DNA from: Arcobacter caeni
GTDB lineage: Bacteria; Campylobacterota; Campylobacteria; Campylobacterales; Arcobacteraceae
DNA: 43,891 bases
Direction: 5' to 3'
NCBI RefSeq assembly: GCF_003063245.1
Contig: NZ_MUXE01000017.1
Span: 1-43,891, forward strand
Shown: piece by piece, positions 37,598-43,717 of the stretch
How positions within the stretch are numbered: the stretch's first letter is position 1
Layout of the letters: each line of letters opens with the position of its first letter
Position numbers and translations under genes: made by a program
Notes under the pieces: model-generated
What the model saw: the letters and a program-made list of their open reading frames with translations, nothing else
The model's database searches: none
What the model was told of the DNA's origin: nothing

Positions 37598-38937
37598 TTT
37601 AGTGCCTCACTTGAACTGATATCAAGAAGTAAATTTCTTTTTTTAGCTTCATTAAAAGCAACAGTATAAATAAGATTATCTCTAGTACTTAAATGTTGTT
37701 TTTCGCTCGTTTTATCAAGGTAAACCATAAGTTCATAATCAGATAAATTTGCAACTGTTTCAGTTCTTAGAGGTTTAATTAACTCACCACTATTTAACAA
37801 TCTAAAATTCTCTTTTAAATTTGTTTTTTCATCTATAACAATAACTTCTATATAATCTTTTTTCATCTCTTTTTGAGTGGTTGTTTTTTTAAGAGATTCT
37901 TTTGCTTTAAAATATAGTTCATTTAAAAAATCAATATCCAAAGTTAAATTATTTATATATGCTTTTCTTAAAAGTGATATATATTCAAATTCAAACTTAT
38001 TTTCATCATAAATTGATATTTTTCTTTTTAATCTACCTAAGGGCAAAGCTGATTGTAAAAAATCTTTTAAATCATATTCTTGTTTTATTTCTTCCCACAA
38101 AGGATGAGTTTCTGCTTGATATTTATTATTTATCAATCTTTCATTTGAAACTGATTGAATATCAAGTAATCTAATATCATCCATTGCACTTTGAAACAAA
38201 CTTTTAGCATTTGCAAATAAATCATCTATTGTATTTATATTAAATTGTTTTAAATGACCTCTATTCATTTGGAACTCAATATTAAAAATTGTTTGTTCCA
38301 AATCAAAGCCATTATTCAAAAAATATTCATTCATAACTTCAAACTTTTTAGATTTTTTTAGTTCTAGTGATTTATTATAAAGTCTTAATTTAAAAGGCTC
38401 TTTTCCAACATAAATTGTTTGTGTTGAATTTGCATCTCCTATTTCATTAATAGTGGAATATTTTCTTTTTCTAGTGCTAAACATATCTTTTTTTATAAAA
38501 GATAAATCATATTGAACAAAGCAGTTTAAATCTGCTCTTGTAACTGGCATATAATCACTTATACACCCTTTAACTAAATCTTTGAGTAATTCAACAATAG
38601 AATTAATGCCAACAGTATAAATACCATTTCCTTGAAGCTGTACTCTAATATCATTTAGTCCTCTATTTTTATATCTATCTTTAAATCCAATTCTAAAAAA
38701 TTCATTTGAATCTTTAAACCAATAAAAGCCCTCTTGTTTTCCAAGATAAGATAATTGAATTTCATTTATAGATATTATTAAATCTCTGTTTTCAAACTCT
38801 ATTTCTCTTTTTTCAAACTTAGCTTTTAAATCTTCTAATTGGTCAAGAATTTCTAAAAATAAATCATCATAGTTTTCATTGGTTTCAAAGAAGAAATAAA
38901 GTGAATCAATACCAAATGTTTTTTTTATTTCACTCAT
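37594..38937 (-). CDS. Rolling-circle replication initiator (RstA/Rep_trans-like)
   Basis: The 447-aa protein has the layout of phage/plasmid Rep_trans initiators: TRADLNCFVQYD (about 133-144), QTIYVGKEPFKLRLYNKSLEL (about 173-193) with a candidate active Tyr at 187, and NIEFQMNRGHLKQF (about 219-232). These resemble the RLDxxxD, YxGxxxxxxRxYxK and ExQxxR motifs of RstA-type proteins of filamentous phages and pT181-type plasmids. The C-terminal 180 residues are unassigned. Ribosome-binding site AAAAGGAG is strong. It should nick one strand of the excised circle to start replication. Family assignment is by eye. Confidence 0.72.
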   Translation of the reverse strand: MSEIKKTFGIDSLYFFFETNENYDDLFLEILDQLEDLKAKFEKREIEFENRDLIISINEIQLSYLGKQEGFYWFKDSNEFFRIGFKDRYKNRGLNDIRVQLQGNGIYTVGINSIVELLKDLVKGCISDYMPVTRADLNCFVQYDLSFIKKDMFSTRKRKYSTINEIGDANSTQTIYVGKEPFKLRLYNKSLELKKSKKFEVMNEYFLNNGFDLEQTIFNIEFQMNRGHLKQFNINTIDDLFANAKSLFQSAMDDIRLLDIQSVSNERLINNKYQAETHPLWEEIKQEYDLKDFLQSALPLGRLKRKISIYDENKFEFEYISLLRKAYINNLTLDIDFLNELYFKAKESLKKTTTQKEMKKDYIEVIVIDEKTNLKENFRLLNSGELIKPLRTETVANLSDYELMVYLDKTSEKQHLSTRDNLIYTVAFNEAKKRNLLLDISSSEALK

Positions 38938-38963
38938 CTTTTCTCCTTTTGAGTGTTTTAGTA

Positions 38964-38985
38964 CGGGGTATTACTAAATACCCCG
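38964..38985. promoter_or_regulatory. GC-capped hairpin upstream of the initiator gene
   Basis: Perfect 8-bp stem CGGGGTAT / ATACCCCG with a 6-nt TACTAA loop, 27 nt before the Rep start codon on the minus strand. On the plus strand a T-rich run follows after 5 nt, so a terminator is possible, but no plus-strand gene ends here. It may be a replication origin hairpin or an attenuator. Confidence 0.45.
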
Positions 38986-39062
38986 AATCACTTTTTTTAT
39001 TTTTTATCTTTTGTTGTCATAAGAAAAAAACTTTCATCCGTGCCTACTAAAAGTATTTTTTC

Positions 39063-39320
39063 TTAGACACCATAGAAATTTACTTTTTCTTTTGAGAGAA
39101 TTCCTACTTCTATTGAAACCTCTTTTCCTAGTTTGTCTTTGTACATATTTATCTTTTCATCTGGAATTGAGATTGTATGAAGCTCTTTTACTTTTGCTCC
39201 ATTTGCTCTTGCTGTTTCAACAAGAATTTGAAGCTTTGATTTAGTATCAACTTCAATGTTGTCTTTTTTATATTTGCTTTTTTCTATTATGTTTAATAGC
39301 GTTCCTGTTAATGTAAACAT
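39063..39320 (-). CDS. Small OB-fold-like protein, possible ssDNA-binding protein
   Basis: The 85-aa protein begins MFTLTGTLLNIIEKSKYKKDNIEVDTKSKLQILVE and ends LGKEVSIEVGILSKEKVNFYGV. The beta-rich pattern and its position directly before a rolling-circle initiator match the small ssDNA-binding protein of filamentous phages and RCR elements. No motif is decisive. Ribosome-binding site AAAAGGA is good. It is the first gene of the minus-strand replication/integration operon; 125 nt separate it from the initiator. Confidence 0.55.
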   Translation of the reverse strand: MFTLTGTLLNIIEKSKYKKDNIEVDTKSKLQILVETARANGAKVKELHTISIPDEKINMYKDKLGKEVSIEVGILSKEKVNFYGV

Positions 39321-39360
39321 GATAAATCCTTTTCATATTTTTTCTATTTTTATTTATTAA

Positions 39361-39410
39361 AATAGAATGTTTTAGTAAACGTCTTTACTGTTATATAAAT
39401 TTATATGACT
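39361..39410. promoter_or_regulatory. Inverted repeats upstream of the replication operon
   Basis: Two symmetric sites: AGTAAA-CGTC-TTTACT (39374-39389) and the 14-bp palindrome ATATAAATTTATAT (39393-39406). They lie 54-86 bp upstream of the first operon gene, where a promoter and operator would be expected. No strong -10/-35 pair is evident. Confidence 0.35.
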
Positions 39411-39464
39411 TTGTTTTGATTAATCTGTTGGAATTTTAATGGATAAGTTAAAAAAAGTATTTAT

Positions 39465-39493
39465 TAACTAGGAGTAAAAAAAACTCTTAGTTA
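39465..39493 (-). terminator. Hairpin at the end of the 411-aa gene
   Basis: 11-bp stem with one G-T pair (arms 39465-39475 and 39483-39493) and a 7-nt loop. It holds the stop codon of the minus-strand gene. A run of seven T follows after about 9 nt on the minus strand. Confidence 0.5.
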
Positions 39494-40722
39494 ATTTGTT
39501 GAATTTGAGACTTTTCAATAAAGGATAAAAGTAATTCAAACTCTTTTTTAGTTAAATTAATTTCTTTTCTAAAGCTTATAATATTTCTTGCTATTTGTAT
39601 ATTTGAGATTTTATTTTCTTTATTTTTATCTTCATCAAAAATTGTTTGTAGCCCTAAAATTGAATTGATACTTAATTCAAGTAATTCACTAAAAAAATTA
39701 TTTGAATTTTTATATATGTAAGAATAAACTGGCAGTTCATTAATATATGTTTTAATATAAAAATCTTTTAAAATATTATCCTCATTATAGGTAACAGTTT
39801 TTTTCTTTTTAGTTTTTTCAATTTCTTTAATTGTTTTTTGGAAAAAGAATCTTAATATATTTATAATTGATTGAGATAATTTTTTATGATATTGAATATC
39901 TTCTTTTTTTATTTTAGATTGAACTCTAGTGTACATCATTACACTATTCAAAATCTCTTCTTTAGATGTTCTTATGCCATTAAAAAAAGAACATAATTGA
40001 GTAAATGTTTCTTTTTCAATATCTGTCATTTGAAAACTTGAATTATCAAAACCTAAATAAATATTTGTAAAATTCATCCATTCAGGCAAGTTTTTAAAAT
40101 CGTCTTTTAAAGAATATTTTATAAATTTGATTTGCATTTTTGTTTTAATAATTTCATCTTCACTTGTAAGTGTAAAAAATGTTCCGTCAAGTCTATTTTC
40201 TAAAATATTTAATTGAGTTTCTAATAGTTTTTTATATGAACTACTTCTAAATTTAGTTCCATGATGATTACCATAATTTTTAGGATATTTTTTAAGTAAA
40301 TCTTCTATTCTATTTATATAGGTTAATACTTCAATAATTTCAATATAAATTGGAGTTATTTTATTTTCTTTGGTAAATATTTTTATTTTATTGTTTACAG
40401 AGAAAATTGAAAATTGTTCTGTTAGATAACTTAATTCCTCTTTCTCCAGATTTGGTAAAAAATGTAAAATACTATTTGTTGTTACATCATTTTTTTTTAA
40501 ATTATTTGTTTCTAAATAATCATTTTCACTTTTAAAATTTAGATTATTTTTTGGTAGGATATTATTAATTTTAGTTTCCCAAAATTTCTTATATTTATCT
40601 GAAAAACCATTAAAAAGCTTTGGAATAATTGTGTATTGTAATGTATTTAATTGCTCTAACATTACAAAATTTTTTAGATTAATTTTTTTATTTATGTATT
40701 GTTGTTTTGATAATCTTTTCAT
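39487..40722 (-). CDS. Unknown 411-aa protein divergent from the retron
   Basis: I do not recognise the family. The protein is mostly helical, Lys/Asn/Ile-rich and without TM segments or signal peptide. The middle part has LRFFFQKTIKEIEKTKKKKTV (basic), and the N-terminus has KKFWETKINNILP and YPKNYGNHHGTKFRSSSYKKLLE. The C-terminus (IARNIISFRKEINLTKKEFELLLSFIEKS) could form a small helix-turn-helix-like unit. No ribosome-binding site is seen before ATG 40722, and the gene ends in its own hairpin. Its start is 67 nt from the retron RNA, on the other strand. Cargo, replication or defence roles are all possible. Confidence 0.7.
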   Translation of the reverse strand: MKRLSKQQYINKKINLKNFVMLEQLNTLQYTIIPKLFNGFSDKYKKFWETKINNILPKNNLNFKSENDYLETNNLKKNDVTTNSILHFLPNLEKEELSYLTEQFSIFSVNNKIKIFTKENKITPIYIEIIEVLTYINRIEDLLKKYPKNYGNHHGTKFRSSSYKKLLETQLNILENRLDGTFFTLTSEDEIIKTKMQIKFIKYSLKDDFKNLPEWMNFTNIYLGFDNSSFQMTDIEKETFTQLCSFFNGIRTSKEEILNSVMMYTRVQSKIKKEDIQYHKKLSQSIINILRFFFQKTIKEIEKTKKKKTVTYNEDNILKDFYIKTYINELPVYSYIYKNSNNFFSELLELSINSILGLQTIFDEDKNKENKISNIQIARNIISFRKEINLTKKEFELLLSFIEKSQIQQIN

Positions 40723-40776
40723 TAGACAATTATATAGATGATTATCTTAATTATTATTATTTTAGATTTTTAATAG

Positions 40777-40782
40777 TATAAT
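40777..40782 (+). promoter_or_regulatory. -10 box of the retron promoter
   Basis: Exact TATAAT ending 7 nt before the a1 repeat, so the predicted transcript begins at the first base of the retron RNA. The -35 region is AT-rich and not consensus. Confidence 0.65.
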
Positions 40783-40789
40783 GATTCAA

Positions 40790-40961
40790 ATATGCTCTTA
40801 GTTTGGCTTGAAACTAAAAAAAGTTTTTTAAGCTTATGCTGGGGGATTTCCCAAGCTGTAAAAAATTGCTATACATAAATGCAGATAATTATATAAATTG
40901 TCTGCTATAGCCATATCAGACAATTTATATAATTATCTGCATATTGAAAGTAAGAGCATAT
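40790..40961 (+). ncRNA. Retron msr-msd RNA
   Basis: a1 (40790-40800, ATATGCTCTTA) is perfectly complementary to a2 (40951-40961). The G at 40801, right after TTA, is the expected branching guanosine. The msr part has two stem-loops: 40806-40833 (arms of 10 bp with a 2-nt bulge and a six-A loop) and 40838-40856 (GCTG-GGG/CCC-AAGC). The msd part has a 26-bp perfect hairpin (arms 40879-40904 and 40917-40942) with a 12-nt loop. This order and the TTA-G junction match Ec86-type retrons. The msDNA should start just before a2, near 40946-40950, and end in the region between msr and the msd stem; exact ends cannot be read. Confidence 0.9.
40879..40942. repeat. msd hairpin, 26-bp perfect inverted repeat
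   Basis: Arms of 26 nt identical in reverse complement, loop CTATAGCCATAT (40905-40916). Two GC-containing clamps (GCAG, TCTG) flank an AT-only centre. Forms the double-stranded stem of the retron msDNA. Confidence 0.93.
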
Positions 40962-40985
40962 TGAGATTTTAATAAAAATGATATT

Positions 40986-41912
40986 ATGACAGAATATATT
41001 CCAAATAAAATTCTTCTTGAATACTATAATGAGATTGATTCCATATTTAAAAAAATAAAATCTTATAGAAAGCATTTAGATGTAATTTTTGTTTTTGGTG
41101 GTGCTGAAGATGGCTATACTAGAAATAAATTTTTAAATTATGTAGAAACTAACAATTTAACACCATTTAATTTCATTACTATAGAAAGTTTATATAAAGA
41201 TATTGTAAATTTTTCAAAAACTCACAAAACAATTAGTGCAAAAAAGATTAAATTAGCAAATTTAGAATTAGAAGCTATTAATAATGCTTATTCAATTTTA
41301 TTATTTCCTGAAAGTCCTGGTTCTTTTGCTGAATTAGGTTTTTTTTCTGCCGATGAAAAAACAAGAGAAAAAATTTTAGTTATGAATAATTCAAAGTACG
41401 ATCATGAAGAATCTTATATAAATGAATTAATTAAATTAGTTCATGAAGAAAGACAAATTAGTCCTTTCTATTTTTCCGTTGATAGAGAAATAGAAGAATT
41501 TGAAAAATATTTAAAAAAAGTAATACATGGATATAAAGATTTTGACGAATATAATAGTGATGTTTTTGAATCTTTTACAAGTTTTGAGAAAGAAATAGTT
41601 AAATTATCTTTAATATATGAAACAATAAAAATTATTCCTTATCTTTCTGTCGGTGAATTAACAGTCGTATTAAGATTTATTTTTAAAGAAAAAAAAATAA
41701 AAGTAATAAATTTTGATAGATATATAATGTCTATGGTATCGTTATTAGTTGTTTCAGGTCTTATAAAAAGGGAAGAAATTGATACTAAACATTTTTTTAT
41801 TGTTTCTGATGAAAATTATAATTTGTTTTTGTTTGAAGATTTTACGGATAATGAATATAAAAAGAAACTGAAAATTTCAATGTTAGTAAAAAAAAGTAGG
41901 GGTTTATTTTGA
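40986..41912 (+). CDS. Retron effector: NDT-like domain plus winged helix (Ec86-like)
   Basis: The 308-aa protein begins with a Rossmann-like part: VIFVFGGAEDGYTRNKF (about 33-49) and SILLFPESPGSFAELGFFS (about 103-121), the motif pair of nucleoside 2-deoxyribosyltransferase-like enzymes, with a catalytic Glu expected in ESPGSFAELG. The C-terminal third (about 205-308) contains VGELTVVLRFIFKEKKI and SMVSLLVVSGLIKRE, fitting a winged-helix DNA-binding domain. In Ec86 this protein binds the RT-msDNA complex and degrades NAD+ when released by phage; here that role is inference. It lies between the retron RNA and RT and overlaps the RT start (TTGA). No clear ribosome-binding site. Confidence 0.85.
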   Translation: MTEYIPNKILLEYYNEIDSIFKKIKSYRKHLDVIFVFGGAEDGYTRNKFLNYVETNNLTPFNFITIESLYKDIVNFSKTHKTISAKKIKLANLELEAINNAYSILLFPESPGSFAELGFFSADEKTREKILVMNNSKYDHEESYINELIKLVHEERQISPFYFSVDREIEEFEKYLKKVIHGYKDFDEYNSDVFESFTSFEKEIVKLSLIYETIKIIPYLSVGELTVVLRFIFKEKKIKVINFDRYIMSMVSLLVVSGLIKREEIDTKHFFIVSDENYNLFLFEDFTDNEYKKKLKISMLVKKSRGLF

Positions 41913-42832
41913 AATTTAATGAGTTGTTGAAAAAAGAAGATGATATTGATTTTTTCAAATTATATTTATTTTCGTTAGATGCCTCAAGAAAATATAAAAC
42001 ATATTCAATAAAAAAGAGAAAAGGCGGATTACGAACGATTAATCATCCTTCAAAAGAATTAAAAAAGTATCAAAGAATATTATCTAAATTAATTTTTTCT
42101 AAGTTACCAATTCATGAATCAGTTTTCTCATATAAAAAAAGAATTTCGATTAAAAACTTGGCAGAACAACATAAAAATAATAGATTTTTATTAAGAATAG
42201 ATTTTAAAGATTTTTTTCCATCTCTTACAAGTAAAAATATTCGTGAACTTCTAGAAAAAAATCTAAGTTTATTTGATTTTGAACTATCTAAAGATGATAT
42301 AACATTAATAAATAATATTGTTTGTAAAAGTAATAAATTAACAATAGGAGCTCCAACTTCTCCTATTATAAGTAATGCTTTACTATATGATTTTGATTGT
42401 GAAATGAATAATTTTTCAAAAAAAATTAAATATTCAAGATATGCGGATGATTTATATTTTTCATCAAATATCCCTAATTTATTGCAAAATATCATTCCTT
42501 ATATAAAAACTTTTCTACTGAATTATAAAATAAAATTACAGATAAATGAAGATAAAAATATTTATACATCCAAAAAGCGTAAACGTTGTGTTACAGGACT
42601 TGTGTTGACAACTGACAATGAAATATCAATTGGTAGAGAAAAAAAGAAGTATCTGAAAAGTCTAATTTTTAAATATATAAAAAAAACAATTACGTCAGAG
42701 GAACTAATTTATTTAAAAGGCTATCTTTCTTTTGTTAAGTCTGTTGAAGAAAGTTTTCTAAATAATTTGATAAAAAAATATAATCCAGTAATAATAAAAG
42801 AAATACAAGAATTAAAAAATATAGTTATATGA
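41909..42832 (+). CDS. Retron reverse transcriptase
   Basis: The 307-aa RT makes branched msDNA from the adjacent RNA. Region X is NLAEQH (about 83-88), typical of retrons. Then come motif A LLRIDFKDFFPSL (about 94-106), motif B TIGAPTSPIISN (145-156), the catalytic YADD (178-181) and the retron-specific VTGL (228-231, region Y). No maturase, HNH or integrase domain is present, which excludes a group II intron or DGR. The start is TTG 41909, overlapping the effector stop by 4 bp, with AGGGG about 6 nt upstream. Length fits Ec86-type RTs. Confidence 0.95.
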   Translation: MKFNELLKKEDDIDFFKLYLFSLDASRKYKTYSIKKRKGGLRTINHPSKELKKYQRILSKLIFSKLPIHESVFSYKKRISIKNLAEQHKNNRFLLRIDFKDFFPSLTSKNIRELLEKNLSLFDFELSKDDITLINNIVCKSNKLTIGAPTSPIISNALLYDFDCEMNNFSKKIKYSRYADDLYFSSNIPNLLQNIIPYIKTFLLNYKIKLQINEDKNIYTSKKRKRCVTGLVLTTDNEISIGREKKKYLKSLIFKYIKKTITSEELIYLKGYLSFVKSVEESFLNNLIKKYNPVIIKEIQELKNIVI

Positions 42833-42854
42833 AAATTTGAAATTTACTAAAAAA

Positions 42855-43190
42855 TTATTTTTCTATTTTAATCTCTTTTAATATTGAATCAACTATTTCA
42901 TTAATGTTTATTTTTTGAATTTTTGATTTAGTATCTTCTCCTAAAATCCATTTATCTATTGCATGACTATCAAAAATTATCTTACCAATTTTTTTATGAT
43001 AATGATAACCTTCAATCCATTCATTTGTCTTTATTTTATGGATAGATTCTTTTGAATAACCAATATATTCTGCAAGTTCTCTTATATTTAACCATCTTTT
43101 GGAATAGTTGTTTTCAAGATGATTTTCTATTTGTTGGAGTTTTTCATATATCTTAGGTAATAATTCTAAATGTTCAAAATTTATTTGCAT
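42855..43190 (-). CDS. Excisionase-like HTH protein (right copy)
   Basis: The 111-aa protein has an N-terminal helix and an excisionase-type winged helix: RWLNIRELAEYIGYSKESIHKIKTNEWIEGYHYHKKIGKIIFDSHAIDKWILGE. It is clearly paralogous to the protein at 37274-37597 (same RWLN-EIA-YIGYSK-IYKIK-KKxGKIxFDxxAIDxWxxGE frame). Ribosome-binding site AAAGGA. It converges with the RT gene and is separate from the integrase operon, so it may be an independent repressor or directionality factor, or a relic of a second related element. Confidence 0.82.
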   Translation of the reverse strand: MQINFEHLELLPKIYEKLQQIENHLENNYSKRWLNIRELAEYIGYSKESIHKIKTNEWIEGYHYHKKIGKIIFDSHAIDKWILGEDTKSKIQKININEIVDSILKEIKIEK

Positions 43191-43428
43191 AAGTTATCCT
43201 TTTTTAATTTGTTAAAAGTATTAAAACAAGGAGTTTTATATTCTTTTTGCTGTAATAGATATATAGTACCTAATTTTACTATTTAGAAAATATGAAAATA
43301 ATATAGATTTACTTTTGTGCCCAAATTGTGCCCAAATATGAATAGAAATATTAAAAAATTATGTAGTGATAGAGTTACGATGTCCGATAAAATAGTTGTT
43401 CTTAGTTTTTTGTTTTTATTTAATTAAT
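43191..43428. promoter_or_regulatory. Right end of element: integrase arm-type sites
   Basis: No gene in these 238 bp. The 21-nt double site at 43316-43336 (two TGTGCCCAAA words 11 bp apart) is identical to 36041-36061 and in the same orientation. The TCCGAT segment at 43383-43407 matches the left-end one in 19 of 25 positions. Distance from TGTGCCCAAA to TCCGAT is 46-47 bp at both ends. Confidence 0.7.
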
Positions 43429-43448
43429 TCCTGGTGCCGGAGCCACTT
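43429..43448 (+). repeat. attR: right 20-nt attachment repeat
   Basis: Exact copy of 35973-35992. Only the 3' part of the tRNA is duplicated; no acceptor or anticodon arm precedes it. Confidence 0.92.
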
Positions 43449-43682
43449 TATTAAATCAAATTATCATTTTCTAAATCTATCTATCTTTATTTTAATTTTT
43501 ATTCTTCAATTTCTATTATACTTCTTTTTAAGCCCATAAATAAGCCTCAAATTCTAAAAGTAGTTAAAAGTATCAAAATCCTCCGAAGGCAAGTAAAAAG
43601 GCAATAAAGCCAATAAAAACAAAGCAAAAAGATAATGAATCGACAAATCCAAAAATTTAAGCCAAATTTAAGCCAAAAGCTA
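43449..43682. other. Intergenic region after attR with tandem 11-bp repeats
   Basis: No gene is seen. At 43656-43677 the 11-mer TTTAAGCCAAA is repeated exactly twice in tandem. Related AAGCC words occur at 43527-43537, about 43544 and about 43597. The 11-bp spacing matches that of the TGTGCCCAAA arm sites. Confidence 0.55.
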
Positions 43683-43711
43683 TTGACAAAGGGAAGGAAA
43701 CCTATTATAAT
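43683..43711 (+). promoter_or_regulatory. Consensus sigma70 promoter, probably of an rRNA operon
   Basis: TTGACA (43683-43688), 17-nt spacer, TATAAT (43706-43711), both exact. The downstream TATAATTCC context resembles that of the tRNA-Asn promoter at 35657. Strength and the leader that follows point to a stable RNA operon reading out of the window. Confidence 0.8.
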
Positions 43712-43717
43712 TCCCGT

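Larger units (their letters stand above)
35973..43448. mobile_element. tRNA-Asn integrative element carrying a retron
   Basis: The element is bounded by a 20-nt direct repeat at 35973-35992 (end of tRNA-Asn copy 3) and 43429-43448. Between them lie an integrase, two excisionase-like proteins, a rolling-circle-type initiator, a small OB-like protein, an unknown 411-aa protein and a full retron. Repeated TGTGCCCAAA sites lie at both ends. Size per unit is about 7.46 kb. No capsid, secretion or conjugation gene is seen, so it may be a satellite or need a helper for transfer. Confidence 0.88.

Noticed and set aside
40879-40942. 26-bp inverted repeat read as a transcription terminator or IS end
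   Set aside because: No T-tract or transposase is next to it, and it lies between matching a1/a2 repeats upstream of a retron RT, so it is the msd stem.
41909-42832. RT as part of a group II intron or diversity-generating retroelement
   Set aside because: No maturase or endonuclease domain, no template/variable repeat pair, and the VTG and NLAEQH retron motifs are present.
43429-43448. attR as a fourth tRNA-Asn gene
   Set aside because: Only the 3' end is present; the upstream sequence has no tRNA arms.
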